From assembly GCF_032854445.1 (NCBI RefSeq), contig NC_088304.1:4960001-5024000 (forward strand): 64,000 bases of DNA, in the 5' to 3' direction. Source of the DNA: Liolophura sinensis. Taxonomy: Eukaryota; Mollusca; Polyplacophora; Chitonida; Chitonidae. The notes under the pieces were generated by a model that saw only the letters and a list, made by a program, of their open reading frames with translations, was not told the origin of the DNA and did not search any database. Shown here piece after piece: positions 23,901 through 38,900 of this stretch (position 1 is the stretch's first letter; each line of letters begins with the position of its first letter). A program made the position numbers and the translations under genes.

Positions 23901-26900
23901 TTGGGCTATATTTATGACATAGCCCTGGGTCAGAGGTATCTGATCTGGCCATCGCCCCTCACAGACCTTAATTAAATAGCATTTAGGGGCAGCGCGGCCT
24001 TGTTTGTCTGTAGTTGGATTTGGTTGGTCTTCAGATGATAGCTTCAGGCATAGGTGGCAGAATCGCCAGACCGCTATTTATGCCCAATATATGTGACTAG
24101 GCTCACACACCAATGTAAAGCTTAATGTGTCAGCTATCGAACGAACATTGCTTGATTGACATTGGACTATTTTTCCCTGTTTTATGTGCAGTTATGTAAA
24201 GTTGAGTCCTCTGTCTCAAGCATTGGAGTTTTGAGCTTGATATATATATTAGGTGTAAATAGTGTGCGGACAATTCTGCCACCTATGGCTTCAGGTGGTC
24301 TCACACTCACGGACGATCTAGTGTGAAGGAACAATGACCCCGTCCCCCACTTCCCCCATACTTAGTGACCCAGTCGTGAACAGCCTTTCATACATGTATG
24401 GCTTTCACACATTACTGACCAACAAAACTGTGAAGTTTATGATCAAGCTCTTGTCCTGATCATTTACTGCAGGACCGATGGGCAATGAACCCTTGATTTA
24501 CTCTTGCCTTCTACACATTTATGGTGAATGACCAAAGGTTTCGTCCATGACTGATGCCTCATTCTTATAGTCTGTTCTTACAGAAATGAACTTTTTTTTA
24601 TGAAATTTTAGGTCATTTACTGTACATTTGTAAACTCGCGAGGAAATTTACATACTGGTACATGTACACATTTTGAGCCAAGTAGCCGTACATTGGAGTA
24701 CATTGTCCTGAGTCAATCCGGCTCGTGCGAGCTTCTTCTCCGGCTGTACGTGGGAAGGTCTGGCAGCAACCGGCAGATGGTTTTGGGTTCTCCCGTGCTC
24801 TGCCCGGTTTCCTCCCACCATAAAGCTGGCCGCTGTCGTGTAAGTGAAATATTCTTGAGTACGACGTAAAACAGGGTATATTTATGATGATTGTTTTTAG
24901 TTTGTCAGAAATATTTATTTCAAACCCCACCCGCCATCAACTCTCACACCTCTCTTTTCCGGAGCTCTGCTTGGTTCATAAATCTAATCATTTTCAAATC
25001 ATTATAAAGCAGTATTCATCCGGCAAGATACACTTTGGGCATGTCACATGTAAGTGTTTCTGGGAGTTTTTTTTTTCTATTTTTTGTTTCGGGGCCTGCA
25101 CGTATGGCCAGTGTGATTAGTGTGCCAGCATGAGAGCTCCCGTCTGGCCGTACCTGGGAAGTCGGCCGGCGTATGGTTGCCGGTTTCGTCGTACCATAAT
25201 GCTGGTCACTGTAGTATAAGTGAAATATTCATCAAATAAATAAATATTTCTTGTAATGATGGCACAACTGTTACTACTTATGCTGTATGTTCTACTACTT
25301 TTTCTATGTTGTAGCTCAAGATGAAGAGCTGAAGGATGATGAAGGGCGCGCTCCGCTCTATAAAAATGTGGATATCAAAGGCATCACGGTGCGGATGAAG
25401 TGGTGCACCACGTGTCAGTTTTACAGACCACCAAGATGTTCACACTGCAGTGTCTGTAATAACTGTATTGAGGTGAGACCAGGGGCCTCTTGCACAAAGC
25501 CATTGTAGGCTTAGTAATTACCAAGGCAACCTATGTTCTTCACATGTGTCAAGATGGTAGTTAGAATCAACTTGGCCTACAATCGCTTTGTACAAGTGGC
25601 CCCTGTCATTGAGGTGAAACACACAGCTGTACTCTGTTCTTTAATTGTGTTTTAATATGAAAAATTTAAATTAGTCTGTTTGCTGAAAACAGGTTTGTGG
25701 ATTGATACGTTTATTAACGAAATTAATCATTTTTTTTTATTTTTTAAAATTAATCTTTTTGATCTTTTACATGTAGTCGTTACAATCTCTGCTCTTGATA
25801 CAGTGGCACAATATAAAGTCCAAGGTCATTGTAAAAACTGATACAATATACATGTATATTTAAGAGGTTAAAATCCTGAATCCTATTAAAATGTTGTCAA
25901 GATGTTTATCTAAATGTGATTACCCTATTATGGTATGTCTGCATTGCCTCTGTACCTTTTTGACTGTGCTTAGAGGACTTGTTGTGGGCTAGGTGATGAA
26001 GATGCTTTCCGTGACTCGGATGCACAAGTCGACGGTTCAATCCCAGCTTTGGACATGGGATCCTGCCCATTGTTCTGAAGGCCTGGTTGGCATGTAATGC
26101 TGTATAGATTGTATTGCATATGGTTTCTAGGAAGATCACTTGCCTTCCACCAATACAACATAGATATTGAGCTAGACCTGGGGATAATAGTGTGTGCCTT
26201 GCCGCATGTCAAGTAACTGACGAATTGCCAACACGGTTACCTCCAATTGTTACCTCTGTTGTCATATAAGTGAAATACCCTTTGCATGTGAGCTTAAATC
26301 TCCATTTCTTAAGTATATAACAACCAATGTTCTGTCTTGATTGTAGACATTTGACCATCACTGCCCTTGGGTGAACAACTGTATAGGACGGAGAAACTAT
26401 CGATATTTCTTCATGTTCCTTATTTCGCTGGCAGTCCACATGATCAACATTTTCGCTCTCTGTCTCCTCTACGTGCTCCAGCATAAGAAAGATCTCGCCC
26501 AGTACAACTGCATAGTTGGGTATCCTTTGGAATTGATAGAAATTCTGTACCGTAAATAAACTATACACTGCTCCCTCGAAATAACGCGTTCATCCGAACA
26601 CAAAAGATTCATATCTTGTTATAATCGAATCTGCGTAAAATCAAACTCTGACAAGGGAGATAATTCGTAATGGCTAGAATAAGCAGAAGTGTGACTGGCA
26701 ACAGTGGTACGGTTTGATAAAAAATGTACATAAGAATTTCAGGTACTTGTGTTGATCGAGTTACCCAGTTTAAATTCTTCGTGTAGAATGATTTACCATT
26801 GCTTTACCCGCGAATCCAGAGTCTGTTGTCTTCGAAAAAGGCGAACTGTAGACCTGCATGACAAGTGTTGAATTTCATCAGTGATGCCTTACGTGTTAGA

Positions 26901-29900
26901 AAATAAAAGTAAACAACTGGGAATCAACAGCAGCATCATACGTGGAGGGCTTTAATAGCGCCTAATAAGTGTGAAGGGAAGCAGTTCAGTTGAAATTACG
27001 TTTGTTCCTAGACTCCTGCCCGAACACGTTTTATTGTTTACCCAGGTATGTTAGGAATACGATTCTCAGCACAGTTTTTATTCGTCACAGTAACTTAGCA
27101 TTATTTTTCACCAACTAATCATACTTCTGCACTGCAGTTCCTAAAGCAGTGAAAAAATTTGGTAAAAAGTTTATAAAATATAATGGTGATTTACTGTAGT
27201 AAAATCATGGTTGTTTTGTTAGAAGAAATTTTAAAATTTGGCATGGGTTTCCTCCTACCATAATGCTGGGCGCTGTTGTATGAATGAAATATTCTTGAGT
27301 GCAGCGTAAAACACCTATCAAATAAAATAAATAAAATTTGTAGTGGCAGAATTTTTTTCTCTTTCATGCACATGCAGTTTGTCACTTACCAAATTCATTT
27401 GTTAGATGCTGTAATTTGTTTTTTTAAACTATGGAGAAATCATAGATCCTCTTGGTTGTAATTGGTACAACACGCTGTACCAGTACTTTTAGTTTTTCCA
27501 TCAACACAGACAGGCCTCGATAGCACACGTAGTAGAGCGTCCTCTTCGGGAGCAGTAGATCCAGGATAAATCCTGGGTCGAGTCACACCTAAGACCTTAA
27601 AAGAGGAAGTTGTAACTTCCTCACTTGGCGTTCAGCATGAAGAGGTATCAGTATAATGGCTCAGACGGGCAGCTTACTTGCCTTCGATAAGGGGTCTCAG
27701 TGAGGCAGCACGAGGTAAAAGAGCGTTGGAAATCTGTCTTGCACTCTAAAGATTCCTTCATCGTCATGACTGAAAAATCTTTAAGTGCGACATAAAACTC
27801 CAAGCATGCAATCACTCACTCCATCAGCACAGATGTCTGTTCACGTATCATGTGTATTGCCCTCTGGACAACAGTTGAATACTAGTGTACATCACATGAG
27901 CATCTGGACTACAGGTGAACATTATTGTACTTCATATGAACATGTGTATTGCCATCTGGACTACAGGTGAACATTATTGTACATCATATGAACATGTGTA
28001 TTGCCATCTGGACTACAGGTGAACATTATTGTACATTATATGAACATGTGTATTGCCATCTGGACTACAGGTGAACATTATTGTACATCATATGAACATG
28101 TGTATTGCCATCTGGACTACAGGTGAACATTATTGTACATCATATGAACATGTGTATTGCCATTTGGACTACAGGTGAACATTATTGTACATCATATGAA
28201 CATGTGTATTGCCATCTGGACTACAGGTGAACATTATTGTACATCATATGAACATGTGTATTGCCATCTGGACTACAGGTGAACATTATTGTACATCATA
28301 TGAACATGTGTATTGCTATCTGGACTACAGGTGAACATTATTGTACATCAAATGAACATGTGTATTGCCATCTGGACTACAGGTGAACATTATTGTACAT
28401 CATATGAACATGTGTATTGCCATCTGGACTACAGATGAACATTATTGTACATCATATGAACATGTGTATTGCCATCTGGACTACAGGTGAACATTATTGT
28501 ACATCATATGAACATGTGTATAGCCATCTGGACTACAGGTGAACACTAGTGTACATCACATGGACATTTGTATTAGTGTCCTATTGTTGACCTTGACCTT
28601 CTCACAGTATCATAATTATGTGCCTGATAGGCCTCTTGCTCATACCTGTCATGGGACTGACTGGCTTTCATATTGTTCTCGTCGCGCGAGGGCGCACTAC
28701 AAATGAACAGGTGAGGCTCCAGCTAAACTGCCTTGTTATTTACCTGTCTGTATCCATGGGTCTTGTTCATGGAATTTGAACTAAAATTTCCTCCATGGAT
28801 AACTTCCTCACAGAATTCTTGTTTTCAGGTTTGTGGAAAAGGTAGGTTGATATACTACTGCTTAAGCATGTGTTTCAGCACCGAAGGTAATAGCTTATGA
28901 CTAAAGGTAAGGTCACTTATAGAGTGTGTTGTTTCAGGCCTTTGGTGGCTTAGTCAACCAAGTGGTTGGTCTGGCAGTAGCTGTTAAGCCGCTGACGTCG
29001 CTTACTGGAATCAAGCTCTAGCTATTTTGGCCGTGGCTAATAGTCAGGAGGTTGAGCAGGTGTTTGGAGAATGTTGCTGCAGTACTCTCAACACACAATT
29101 ATTCTGACTATTGCTGTACGAGTGAAAAATTCATGAGGTTCCCATGAAAGTTGCCCCAGTCAAATAAATAAAGAATTTGTCGGCAGAAGACTTGACAGTA
29201 TGCTGCCAGCGCTACATGGGTTTGTATAAAGTAAGCGGTTGTGAGAAAGATCACCACTTGGCTTTCTTAGATGTTTTTTTTTTTTTCTAAATAAAGGTAT
29301 TGAATCTTTGAATTGAACGATTTATGGATGTGTACGTGACTGTATTGCCATTTTTGCAAGCCCTGTGTAAGGCATGAAACCGCTGAACTGTCACGTCTTG
29401 CTTATCATCCAAACAGGTGACAGGAAAATTCAAAGGAGGACATAACCCGTTCACACGTGGCTGCAGTGCTAACTGTCGATACACGATATGTGGACCCCAG
29501 TGGCCACGGTAAGCTCGTTCAGATTTACACCTGTGATTTTTATGCTAAGGGAAGGGTTCAGGTGGCTACATTTCTAGACCCGCTATTTGTTTGATATTCT
29601 GAATAGATTTTGCAATGGAAGTGTTACTGCTGGAATTGATAAGAAATCCTCAAGATGAATTTTATAGATTCTCAATAGATTAATATGCGGTTACTGCTCA
29701 GGGTCTGATTTGACAAATTTATTTCTGGCTTAAAAATTGATTACAATGCAAAATTTCTTCTGGAATTTTTAGTTTAGTCTCTAGTTTTTTACCAGTCATT
29801 TTCTTGTGAATTTGCTTATTTTAAATGACTCTTAATGTGTTTTGCAGATTGGTCGCATTTTTACCAAAAAAAATGACAGTGAACCGCGATTCAAATCGGG

Positions 29901-32900
29901 TCACTTACATAGCAGCTAACAATGATAGTAAAATATATATGAATGACCGCAATGGCTACAAGAACAACCACAACACACATCACAAGGTAAGTCTGGCTTC
30001 TTCTCTGTTTCTATGGCCAGATTTCTAACTAGGTGTAACCTGCTCTCAGTGGTTAGTCTCGGGCTAGGCTGCACACTGTGTTCTTGTGTCACCTGATCAT
30101 GTCGTCGTGTACAATGTCGCGTGCACCACACCCTCTCACAGCGTCGTGCCATGCCCACCACCGTGTCACACCCACTCTCACTGTACCACACTAATTCTCT
30201 CACCATACCTCTCCCGTTCTCACCCCACTTTGTTCAGCTGTACAGTTTTGTTTGGCTTAATGTGTGCAGCTTTATGGCGAGTACAGGCTTTCATGTGCCC
30301 TTGTGTAATATACATGTAAACTTTGACAGTCATTCAGGAACAGCTAAAATGTTTCAAGAGTGTGACATTTTCATTCAGATAAACGGATGCCTCTTTGCAT
30401 TTGAACCCTTTGGCTGTGAAAACACTACTCTGCATGAAGTGTATGTTATATCTGTTTTGTAAGATAATTAGTCCTTCCACATTGACATGGTACACATTAG
30501 CAGGGAATTGGTTGGCTAGTTTAATATTTTCATGTGTGCTACTTGTAGGTTTATACCACCAAGCGGAATACTACCATTTAGAGTTATCTCCCTTGGATAG
30601 GACTTAACACACCGTCAGTCATCTGCATTACACCTAATGTGGCTAGATTTTATGAATTATAAAGTAACATTGCCACTTTGTGTCTGAAGTCTTGTGTGGT
30701 TTCTGACTGTAGTGGGGTACACTTTGCGAGACTTTTGTGACAGTTCTGTGATTTAGACACTTAACCTAATCTAAGGAGCGTACACTGTTTGTGTTTTTAC
30801 AGTGTGATATTTGGTCCACTGGTGTCGTGTCCTTAATATGTAACTGTAGTACATATGTAAAGTGGTTGTGGGTTTGTTTCAGTTCTTCTGTGGATAATTT
30901 CTTTGATTTATGTCAACATTTCTTTGTTAATAACACTTCAGCGCTGGTTATTGCCCTTTTTATAGTTGTATCATGTTATGTTGCAGTGCTGTTACTTTTT
31001 TTTTTTTTTTTTTGAAATCCCAGGGTGAACTGATCACGATTGGCAGGCAAGACAATGGTCAGCCTTACTTATTGCATTGATAGTACTTGTAATTCTCCAG
31101 GTCCTCAGTATTTTTGACTGATCCACAGTTTGAGCTGTCAGAATTGATCTTTGTTGTATCAGTATAAGTGCTCTCGCATTGTATCCCTACACGTATGTCA
31201 AGATGAAACGGAATCTACTATTACATCCCCCACTGCCCCTCTACCATGTTAGTAATTCCCCTTATCTAGGGTCATTATTTGTCATAAGTTGTTACCTGGG
31301 TGAGATACAAATGGAGTGGTGTGGTGGTGAGGTGCATGCGAGGGTGCTCATGGTCTAACAGTCTACCCTAGCCCGGGTCTACTCAAAGAGTACCACACAG
31401 AAATGGAAACAGGATTATCTGCCCTTGCCCAAAAGCTCTTGTATACATTGATGAGATATCTTCCTAGGCCCGCTTCACAAAAGATAAATCATTTTTTCGT
31501 AACTGATCAAAATTCCCGTTCCTTGTGGCATTATAAACTAGTTGTCTTTTGTGGAAAAAGGTTATAGGACTTTATCACCTTATTTAAAGGTAGTATATAC
31601 AATAGGATTAGAAAGTTCTCTGCAATTGTGCCCATGCCTGCTTTTTGTCTTGACCAATGCGTATCTCAGATGCTCTGTGCATTGTTTTGTAAAAATATAT
31701 ATATAACTTTCTGGGAGCTCTGTCCCATATTCTCGAATAGACACCAAGTTACTATGTCTGGGAGATGGTACAGAGCCTGGGTCCCTTGCGGCATGTACAG
31801 CTTATGATCTTCAGGCAGACTGATCCTGTTTTCATTGATTGTGTTGGCATTGTTTAGTTTGGTGCTGGCTAACACATATATATAGCAATCAGTTTGAAGC
31901 TGCATACTTTGTCAGCTGTAGCCTCTGCATGAAGCTGGTGACGAGTGCTAATTAGACCATCACTGCAAGAAAACAATATTACGTCAATTTCATACATGGA
32001 TGATGACTGTAACATCTCAATCCACACAGTTTGAAGCTTATGCAATAAATCGATGAACTAACAAAGGTGCACTTTCTTTATAGGTGTCGCATGATGAATA
32101 AGAATGGTGTACACAGTTAAACACAGTGCTTGCTTAACTTTCCAATATGTACTGTGTAGAAGAAAAAAGCATTTTCTAGATGAAAATATTTCAGCAGATT
32201 TTAAATATAAGTTACAAATTATAACACGTACAGTAGGTATCATCACTCCTGTAACACGTACAGTAAGTATCATCACTCCTGTAACATGTACAGTAGGTAT
32301 CATCACTCCTGTAACACGTACAGTAAGTATCATCACTCCTGTAACACGTACAGTAGGTATCATCACTCCTGTAACAGTTACGGTAGTCAAATTTGGTTCT
32401 CTTTAAAATGCATTTCAAAAGTTCAAAAAGTACAGCACAGTTTATCAGTAAGCAGGTATTGAAGAGTTTCCAGATGTACTAACACCTTTGTTACTAACAG
32501 TTTGTACAATAATAGATGTCTCAGCAGCTTCCTGTTTGTTGTAAATTGACCACTTACTGTCCACAGGGCAAATGTATGAACGTAAACGTCAGCAACTGAC
32601 AAGTATAATTTTTGGCTTTTTTGAAAACAAGGTCTTTGCACTTGTAACGGGATTCAAAACAGCAAAGAGCATCCCACAAGAATGGAAAGTCTGAATATAA
32701 ATAAGAGTGACAATAGTGTTCTTGATAGTGAACGCTTTTTGGAACCATGCTGAATAGAAGATGCCACTCAAGTGATCTAAAACTGAAAGCTGTTTTCTAA
32801 GAAGAAAAAAAGTAGCCTTGCTTTAAACTTGGGGGAAAAAAAGTTTCAAACAAGAGAGAATTACACATGACACATACAATAAGTAAAGAAAAAGAAATGA

Positions 32901-35900
32901 TGAGCTTGAGTGGATTTTCATAACAGGGTGGCATGTAATGGTGGGCCAATCTGCTATTTAACCGGAAGCTATGAGATGAATTGGGGCAAACACAGCTGCT
33001 AAAAGGAGGACTACTCCTGGCTTATTTTCATTAAATGTACATGCAGTCTAGCTGCATATAGTGTAAGCACCTGAGCATCCACTGCTGAAGGTGTTGGCCA
33101 CCTAGGTAATTTGCCCAGTTAATATCATATTTTGGATCAGAGGCCATCTCTATGGCATGTGTAAGTGCAGTGTATCTCAGTCAGAGAGCTGTATTTGCCC
33201 TAGGGTGTGTGTTCAAATGTATGAATGGGAGGCTCAAGTGTGGAGCTGCTATAGACTGCTCAAGAGAAGTGGCTCTCTAGAAGAGGAGGTTAAAAAGGCA
33301 GCTTTCTGTGAACAACTGTTCTCATCCAAAAATTCAGTGACACTTATATTGAAGCATGGTAACCATTATTGCATAGTATATAACACCAGCTCATCCATTT
33401 TAATGGGAAAACAATGGAGTAAAAGACCAATCATATAAATAAATGGTAAAAAATTAATTACTGATAACATGAATTTATCAGGTCTTTCAATATGTCATTA
33501 TTGCTCACTTAGACAGTATTCTAACAAAACAGTGCAATTTTTGCCTACATACAATAGTGTTTTTGTTTTCACCAAAGGAAACAAAATTACATTCATGTAC
33601 GTGATAAAAGGTCAAGATCAAAGTAAATTAAAAATTCTGTTATTCCATGCAAATGCTAGACACTGAAGTTTTGGTATGTCAGCAAGAAGTTGTTGTAGAC
33701 AGGCAGCCATGATTACCTCCCCTTGGTGTGAGCTGGTTCCCTTGAGCTGGTAGAACTGGCAGACTATTGTTTTCTGTTCCAGCCTGATAGCTTGCTTGCT
33801 GATCATGATCCCCGGGATTCTATTGTCTAGTGTAGCCCCCCCTCATAAACTAACCTGGTAAGCATTATACCTTTACAACACAATGTTTTTCTACTTTCAT
33901 GTTCCTGGTTTTATAGGTTCATTCAATTTATTTGTTAATTCACTGTTTTTCTTTTCTGGACATATTTTTTTTTTTTTTTTTTTTTTGCCTTTTACTTCCA
34001 TCATACCACACCTTACCCATTTTGATGCTGTTGGAATGCTCCACCTGACTGTTGTGGTCATGTGACAATATATATTTGGCTCGTTACCTCATTCATTCAT
34101 CATCTTAAAGCTACTCTTGTTTTAAGTGTTGCAGCCAGTATGCAGCCGTGGTTTTTACAACTACATGTTTGTGATCAGTACTTTAACTTAATGTCTTCAA
34201 CCTGACAAAATTAAATTGGCATCCAGTCCTAGCCAAACTGGAGTTAAATTTAAAGTCAAAATGTTCAGAATGAAACTTACTAAAGGTTGTTTTGTAACCA
34301 CTGTTTTTGGGAACGAGCATGGAATAGACTAATAAGTAAAACAATGATGTGTAATTCAGTTTATTTTCTTAACATCAATAGATTGTTAGGTTGTCAGGCT
34401 GCTTGCTCATCAGCTTCACAAAGCAGTTGTACCTGGTTTTGTCACTGGATTTCCTGGGAATTTTCATGAGCCAGATAACCCCAATTCCACAGATGCTTAG
34501 CCTTTGTCATATCGCCCTCAGAGTGAATACAGTTTTTTAGATGTTATTAGAACAACACATTGACATTCCATTGTGAAATGACATTGCCCTTATACGACAT
34601 GGTAGGGATACTAGCCTGTCTGTTAACACAGAGGTGTTCTTGGTTTGATACCAAATACCAGCAGAAAATCACTATTTGTGCAATATTTGCCACCCAAACC
34701 CACCCAAGAACATAATTCAGAAGGTTAATCTAATTTTGTCTAATTCGATCTGTATATTCAGTACACAAGGCCATAGAAAAATTGACACGTTGACTCCACC
34801 TTGCTCTAAAGTAAATCCCAAAGGGAATTATTAGGAATGAAGGTGGACATTTCCTGGATGGGGTGTCTAAATGTTGCCAGTTCACTGTTTGTTTTAACGG
34901 TATAACTGCTTTGTGAAATGGCACCCTTTTGTCTGTGACAGCATGTTAGTAGTTAATGGTAGTTATGTTTTTTGTGAATGCTAGTCTCTGGTAGAGGACA
35001 TGATTTCTAGTTTTATGCTCAAGAATTGCAGATTTTTGTTAATGTTTTTTTCAGGATTTGAATTATGATTGCTGTAAGACCTGTAAAGTAATCCCTCATG
35101 TTTAGTATTATCCTGCGCTTCCACAGACATGCAATCTCGTTAGTTGCAATTATTCGTCAGTTCATTCTTCCCAGCATGGGAATTGTATGTGCTTAAGTAC
35201 ACTGCAGTTTTTCCATAAACTCTGCACGATTCTTTAACACAGACATGTACGCGACACTAGAGCAAATGGAACATGTCCCATTTTTGACGCATCAGATAAG
35301 GATTTATTCCTGAGATCACAGTTGTCAAACGCATGTCCATGGAAATACAGGCTTATACTTCATGATTTATTTGTTCATTTCCACATCGCCGTACTTCCCA
35401 TGACATTGTACTTCAGATCTGAGTCCTTTCTTGCAGCTGTATTCTATTTTAGCAGTGTGCCCGCCACATATATTATGAGAAATTTCCAGGCATTTGATTA
35501 GCTACTATGCCTGCACTGTCACACCACATCTGATTTTTCCTGCCCTAACATACATTCATGCTATACATTGCCATTAGGTGCTGTTGTGTAAATTTGTCAA
35601 GTGCAGCGTAATGGATAACTGAGAACTAAAGACTGTGGATGACCTGGACTTATTATAAACAAAAAGACTTCTCAATTGTGATAAATTCATTGGATTACGT
35701 TTTTCTGAGGCTTATGATGAGATGTGTGCTAAATATAGCCATCCCTCAGCTAAGTACGTACCTGTATAGTCACAGAACATAATGTAATTTTAACAGAATG
35801 TAGGCCTTTGAAAATGTAGAAGGGACAGGACAGGAAGTCAATGCAGGCTCATGTATGATTTGTAGTTACGGAGTTTTGTTTTTTTAAACTTCTACTTGTG

Positions 35901-38900
35901 ACTTCTATCTTCATCATTTTCAGAATTTGGTTTACCTTGATAAACAAAACCATAAAAATCTTTCACAACCATTTTTGTGTTGTGTAAAACTTATCTAAGA
36001 AACGGATGTAGTGCGTGTCAAATAAAAAAAGTGGTAAAAAATCTGCAAATCTTTAGCACATAAGCGTATGGCCGTGCTTTTCCCATGTGATCCCGGGTTA
36101 GACCATAAACCAGTAACGGCACTGAGCCCTCACTGGCCAAAGGCTTGCCGAAAGTCAACAAGCCCTTAACCAATGAAGGCCCAGGTTCAAATCTGGACAA
36201 CCTATCTCTCACAACAGCCAATAAGAAACGATTAATAAAATTAATAAATATTACGTACATGAACTATGTATATTATGTGGTGAATGGAATTTTGGTAGGG
36301 CGAGTGAAGTCACACATCAACTCATCCAACTGGCTTGTGATTTGTCCAAATATAATTCATTTACCAGTGATCAAACCTAAGTTTATGAACCAGCAATAAT
36401 ATAAAAATATGGTGTCTCCTGGATGCTGTACATTACTTATAAAAAATAAATCGTAACAGTTTTATCACATTTTCCTTTCTTTAGCTGAAGGACTAGCTAG
36501 CTAAGGGAGGAGAACCAGAACATTTCAAATGATATATTGGTCATGTTGTTGAAAGTTCAATCTGTATCGGCACAGCAGCTCTGCCCAACAGCTGGGGTGC
36601 TCCAATGCCTCAATCGCACACATGGCCTTGCTAGATGGTTCACCAACGGAGCACTATAGCATCAGTACTTCAAGGACCAGAACATTTCAAATGATATACT
36701 TGGTCATGTTGTTGAAAGTTGAAGCTGTACCTGTACAGCAGTTCTGCCCAACAGCTGGGGTGCTCCAATGCCTCAGTCACACCAATGGCCTTGCCAGACA
36801 AGGATTCGCCGATGGAGCGCTGTAGCACCAGTTCTCCGTCTTTTGTACCCAAATCTCCAAGGACCAGAACATTTCAAATGAAATACTGGACATGTTGTTG
36901 AAAGTTTAATCACAGTCTGATATGTCTGGATTAAAAGATTAAAGCATGCAGCTTGTAAAATGTTGACTGAAATGTAGAATCATCACCTACTTGTATACCC
37001 ATTGGTGGTGTATTTTAAGTGTAATCTGATATTTAGGGGAAAAAACATCAATCATGGTGTGAAAGAAGTGAAAGTAAGGATTTTACATCTTCCATGTTAT
37101 CTTCAAATTTAGCATTCTGCCTTCTCTAATGCTAATTGAATACCAACTTTATCAACAATCAGTACAATTACCATATCATTGTAGGAACATCTTGTTGTTC
37201 CATTAAGAGGAGAGGTATTGAGCTGTTTGATATAAAATGCAACAGTTGAAGTTCGGAGCTTGTGGGAGACTTTTGTCACAGAATCTGGCATGGAGTGGGA
37301 GATAATTATGCCGCATGTAGTGGATAAGTTTGTGGAGATTATCATAGCCTGCTGAGTGAAATGTTCATTAGCAGTGATTACTATCCAGCAAATGGGGCCA
37401 GGAGAGACAAGACCAGTGGGGGGAAATAACCTGCCTGAAAATAGTCTTATCTTTCTGTGAAGGGTTAGATGTCAAAACAGCTGATTATGTAAGATTAGAC
37501 ACTTAACACGAAGTATTGTAGTTCACCTAAGTGACACATTTTGCTTGTCAAAACATCTAATTATGTAAGAGTAGACACTTAACACAAAGTACTGTAGCTC
37601 ACCTAAGTGACACATTTTGCTTGTCAAAACAGCTGATTATGCAAGAGTAGACACTTAACACGAAGTACTGTAGTTCACCTAAGTGACACATTTTGCTTGT
37701 CAAAACATCTAATTATGTAAGAGTAGACACTTAACACAAAGTACTGTAGCTCACCTAAGTGACACATTTTGCTTGTCAAAACAGCTGATTATGTAAGAGT
37801 AGACACTTAACACAAAGTACTGTAGCTCACCTAAGTGACACATAGTGCTTGATGGTGAATGACTCATCCACCTTACAGGGCCACTTAGAGTTTTTGATGA
37901 AGTCTGATTAAATTTCTCTCACCACAACATTAAGTGTTAGCATGAAAAGACCTTTAAGTGATTCTGAAAGTTGATATTTACATACCAAACTTCAGGTGAC
38001 ATTCAGTATTTGTATCCATAGATGAACGTACAAGAAGCTGAAATAGATGTGATATCATTGTGCTGTACTAAGATTCATAAAGTATATTTATTTTTTTGTT
38101 TATTTTGGTCAAATTTTTGTTTTACCCCCTTGGTATGCATCTTTTAGTGGGTGGGGACAGAAATAGATGGGTGGCTGTGTTTCAAATACTAATGAAGTGG
38201 AACATTTTAAATTTGGTACAGACTTTCTTCCCAGTACTCGTAATTTGATTAAGTTAAAGAACATTGCTTTAATTTTTGGTTCCTCCTTGGGTTTGAGCGT
38301 TACTCTGTGAGCAAGTCTGAATTACTCAGTAAATGTGGGTGTTTTTCTCGATCTTCCTAGTAACCACAAAATTGGGAGGGACATTTATGTGTGTGTTTGC
38401 TTGTGTTCTATTAAAATTATGGGATTTGAATTGAGGGTGTTGTCTTAACCATTGGAAATTCAACCATCCCTGTTGTGATAGATCATGGCTGGATGTATTT
38501 TGTGAATTTAACATTAAATGTACATTTTGAAAATAAGTAGTAATTTGGCTTTCTCAGTGCCTCTCTGTTTTTGTTTTGCAGAACACATTTAACATAGAAG
38601 ATATAAACGATGCACAGAACCACTCTCTTGATTGTGAAGCCACACCTCCGCCAGCCAAAAGACAGACAGGATCCTATACCAATCTCTTTGACACCACCCA
38701 AGCTCAGCCTGTTAATGCCACACAGAACAGCTACCAGCCAGGCCGCATGTCCCGCTCTCAGTCAGGGTCTCCTAATGTGCATAGACCCACTAATCTGTAC
38801 CCATACAGCAGCTCTGCTGAACAGTTAGGGCGCTCCAATGACTCAATCGCACCGATGGCCTTGCCAGACGAGGATTCGCCGACTGAGCGCTATAGCACCA

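Larger units (their letters stand above)
17229..25314 (+). other. ZDHHC5/8 intron 2 (about 8.1 kb)
   Basis: Mostly AT-rich sequence. It holds an inverted pair of CAGG(G/C)CTCAAATTAAG words (17362 and 18607), a SINE B tail at 18960-19002, a homopolymer C run (about 21897-21919), and SINE A copies at 22395-22520, 24728-24872 and 25139-25248. Stretches 19003-21890 and 22530-24720 show nothing I recognise. Confidence 0.6.
26520..28607 (+). other. ZDHHC5/8 intron 4
   Basis: Unremarkable AT-rich sequence to about 27237, then a SINE A 3' fragment, a SINE B copy and a 52-bp array that runs almost to exon 5. Confidence 0.7.
29987..38581 (+). other. ZDHHC5/8 intron 7 (about 8.6 kb)
   Basis: Contains a 30-bp array (32222-32388), an imperfect palindromic element near 31465-31560 (CTTCACAAAAGATAA facing TTGTCTTTTGTGG), duplicated fragments of exon 8 (36511-36906), a 76-bp array (37471-37846) and a family D copy. 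Stretches 29990-31460, 31565-32220, 32390-36500 and 38030-38570 show nothing else I can defend. Confidence 0.65.

Noticed and set aside
27850..28575. CRISPR-like array (regular repeats)
   Set aside because: The whole 52-base unit repeats with no unique spacers, and the context is a eukaryotic intron.
30086..30462. Open frames of 77-113 codons just after ZDHHC5/8 exon 7
   Set aside because: No similarity, and the exon 7 donor with in-phase exon 8 explains the gene without them.
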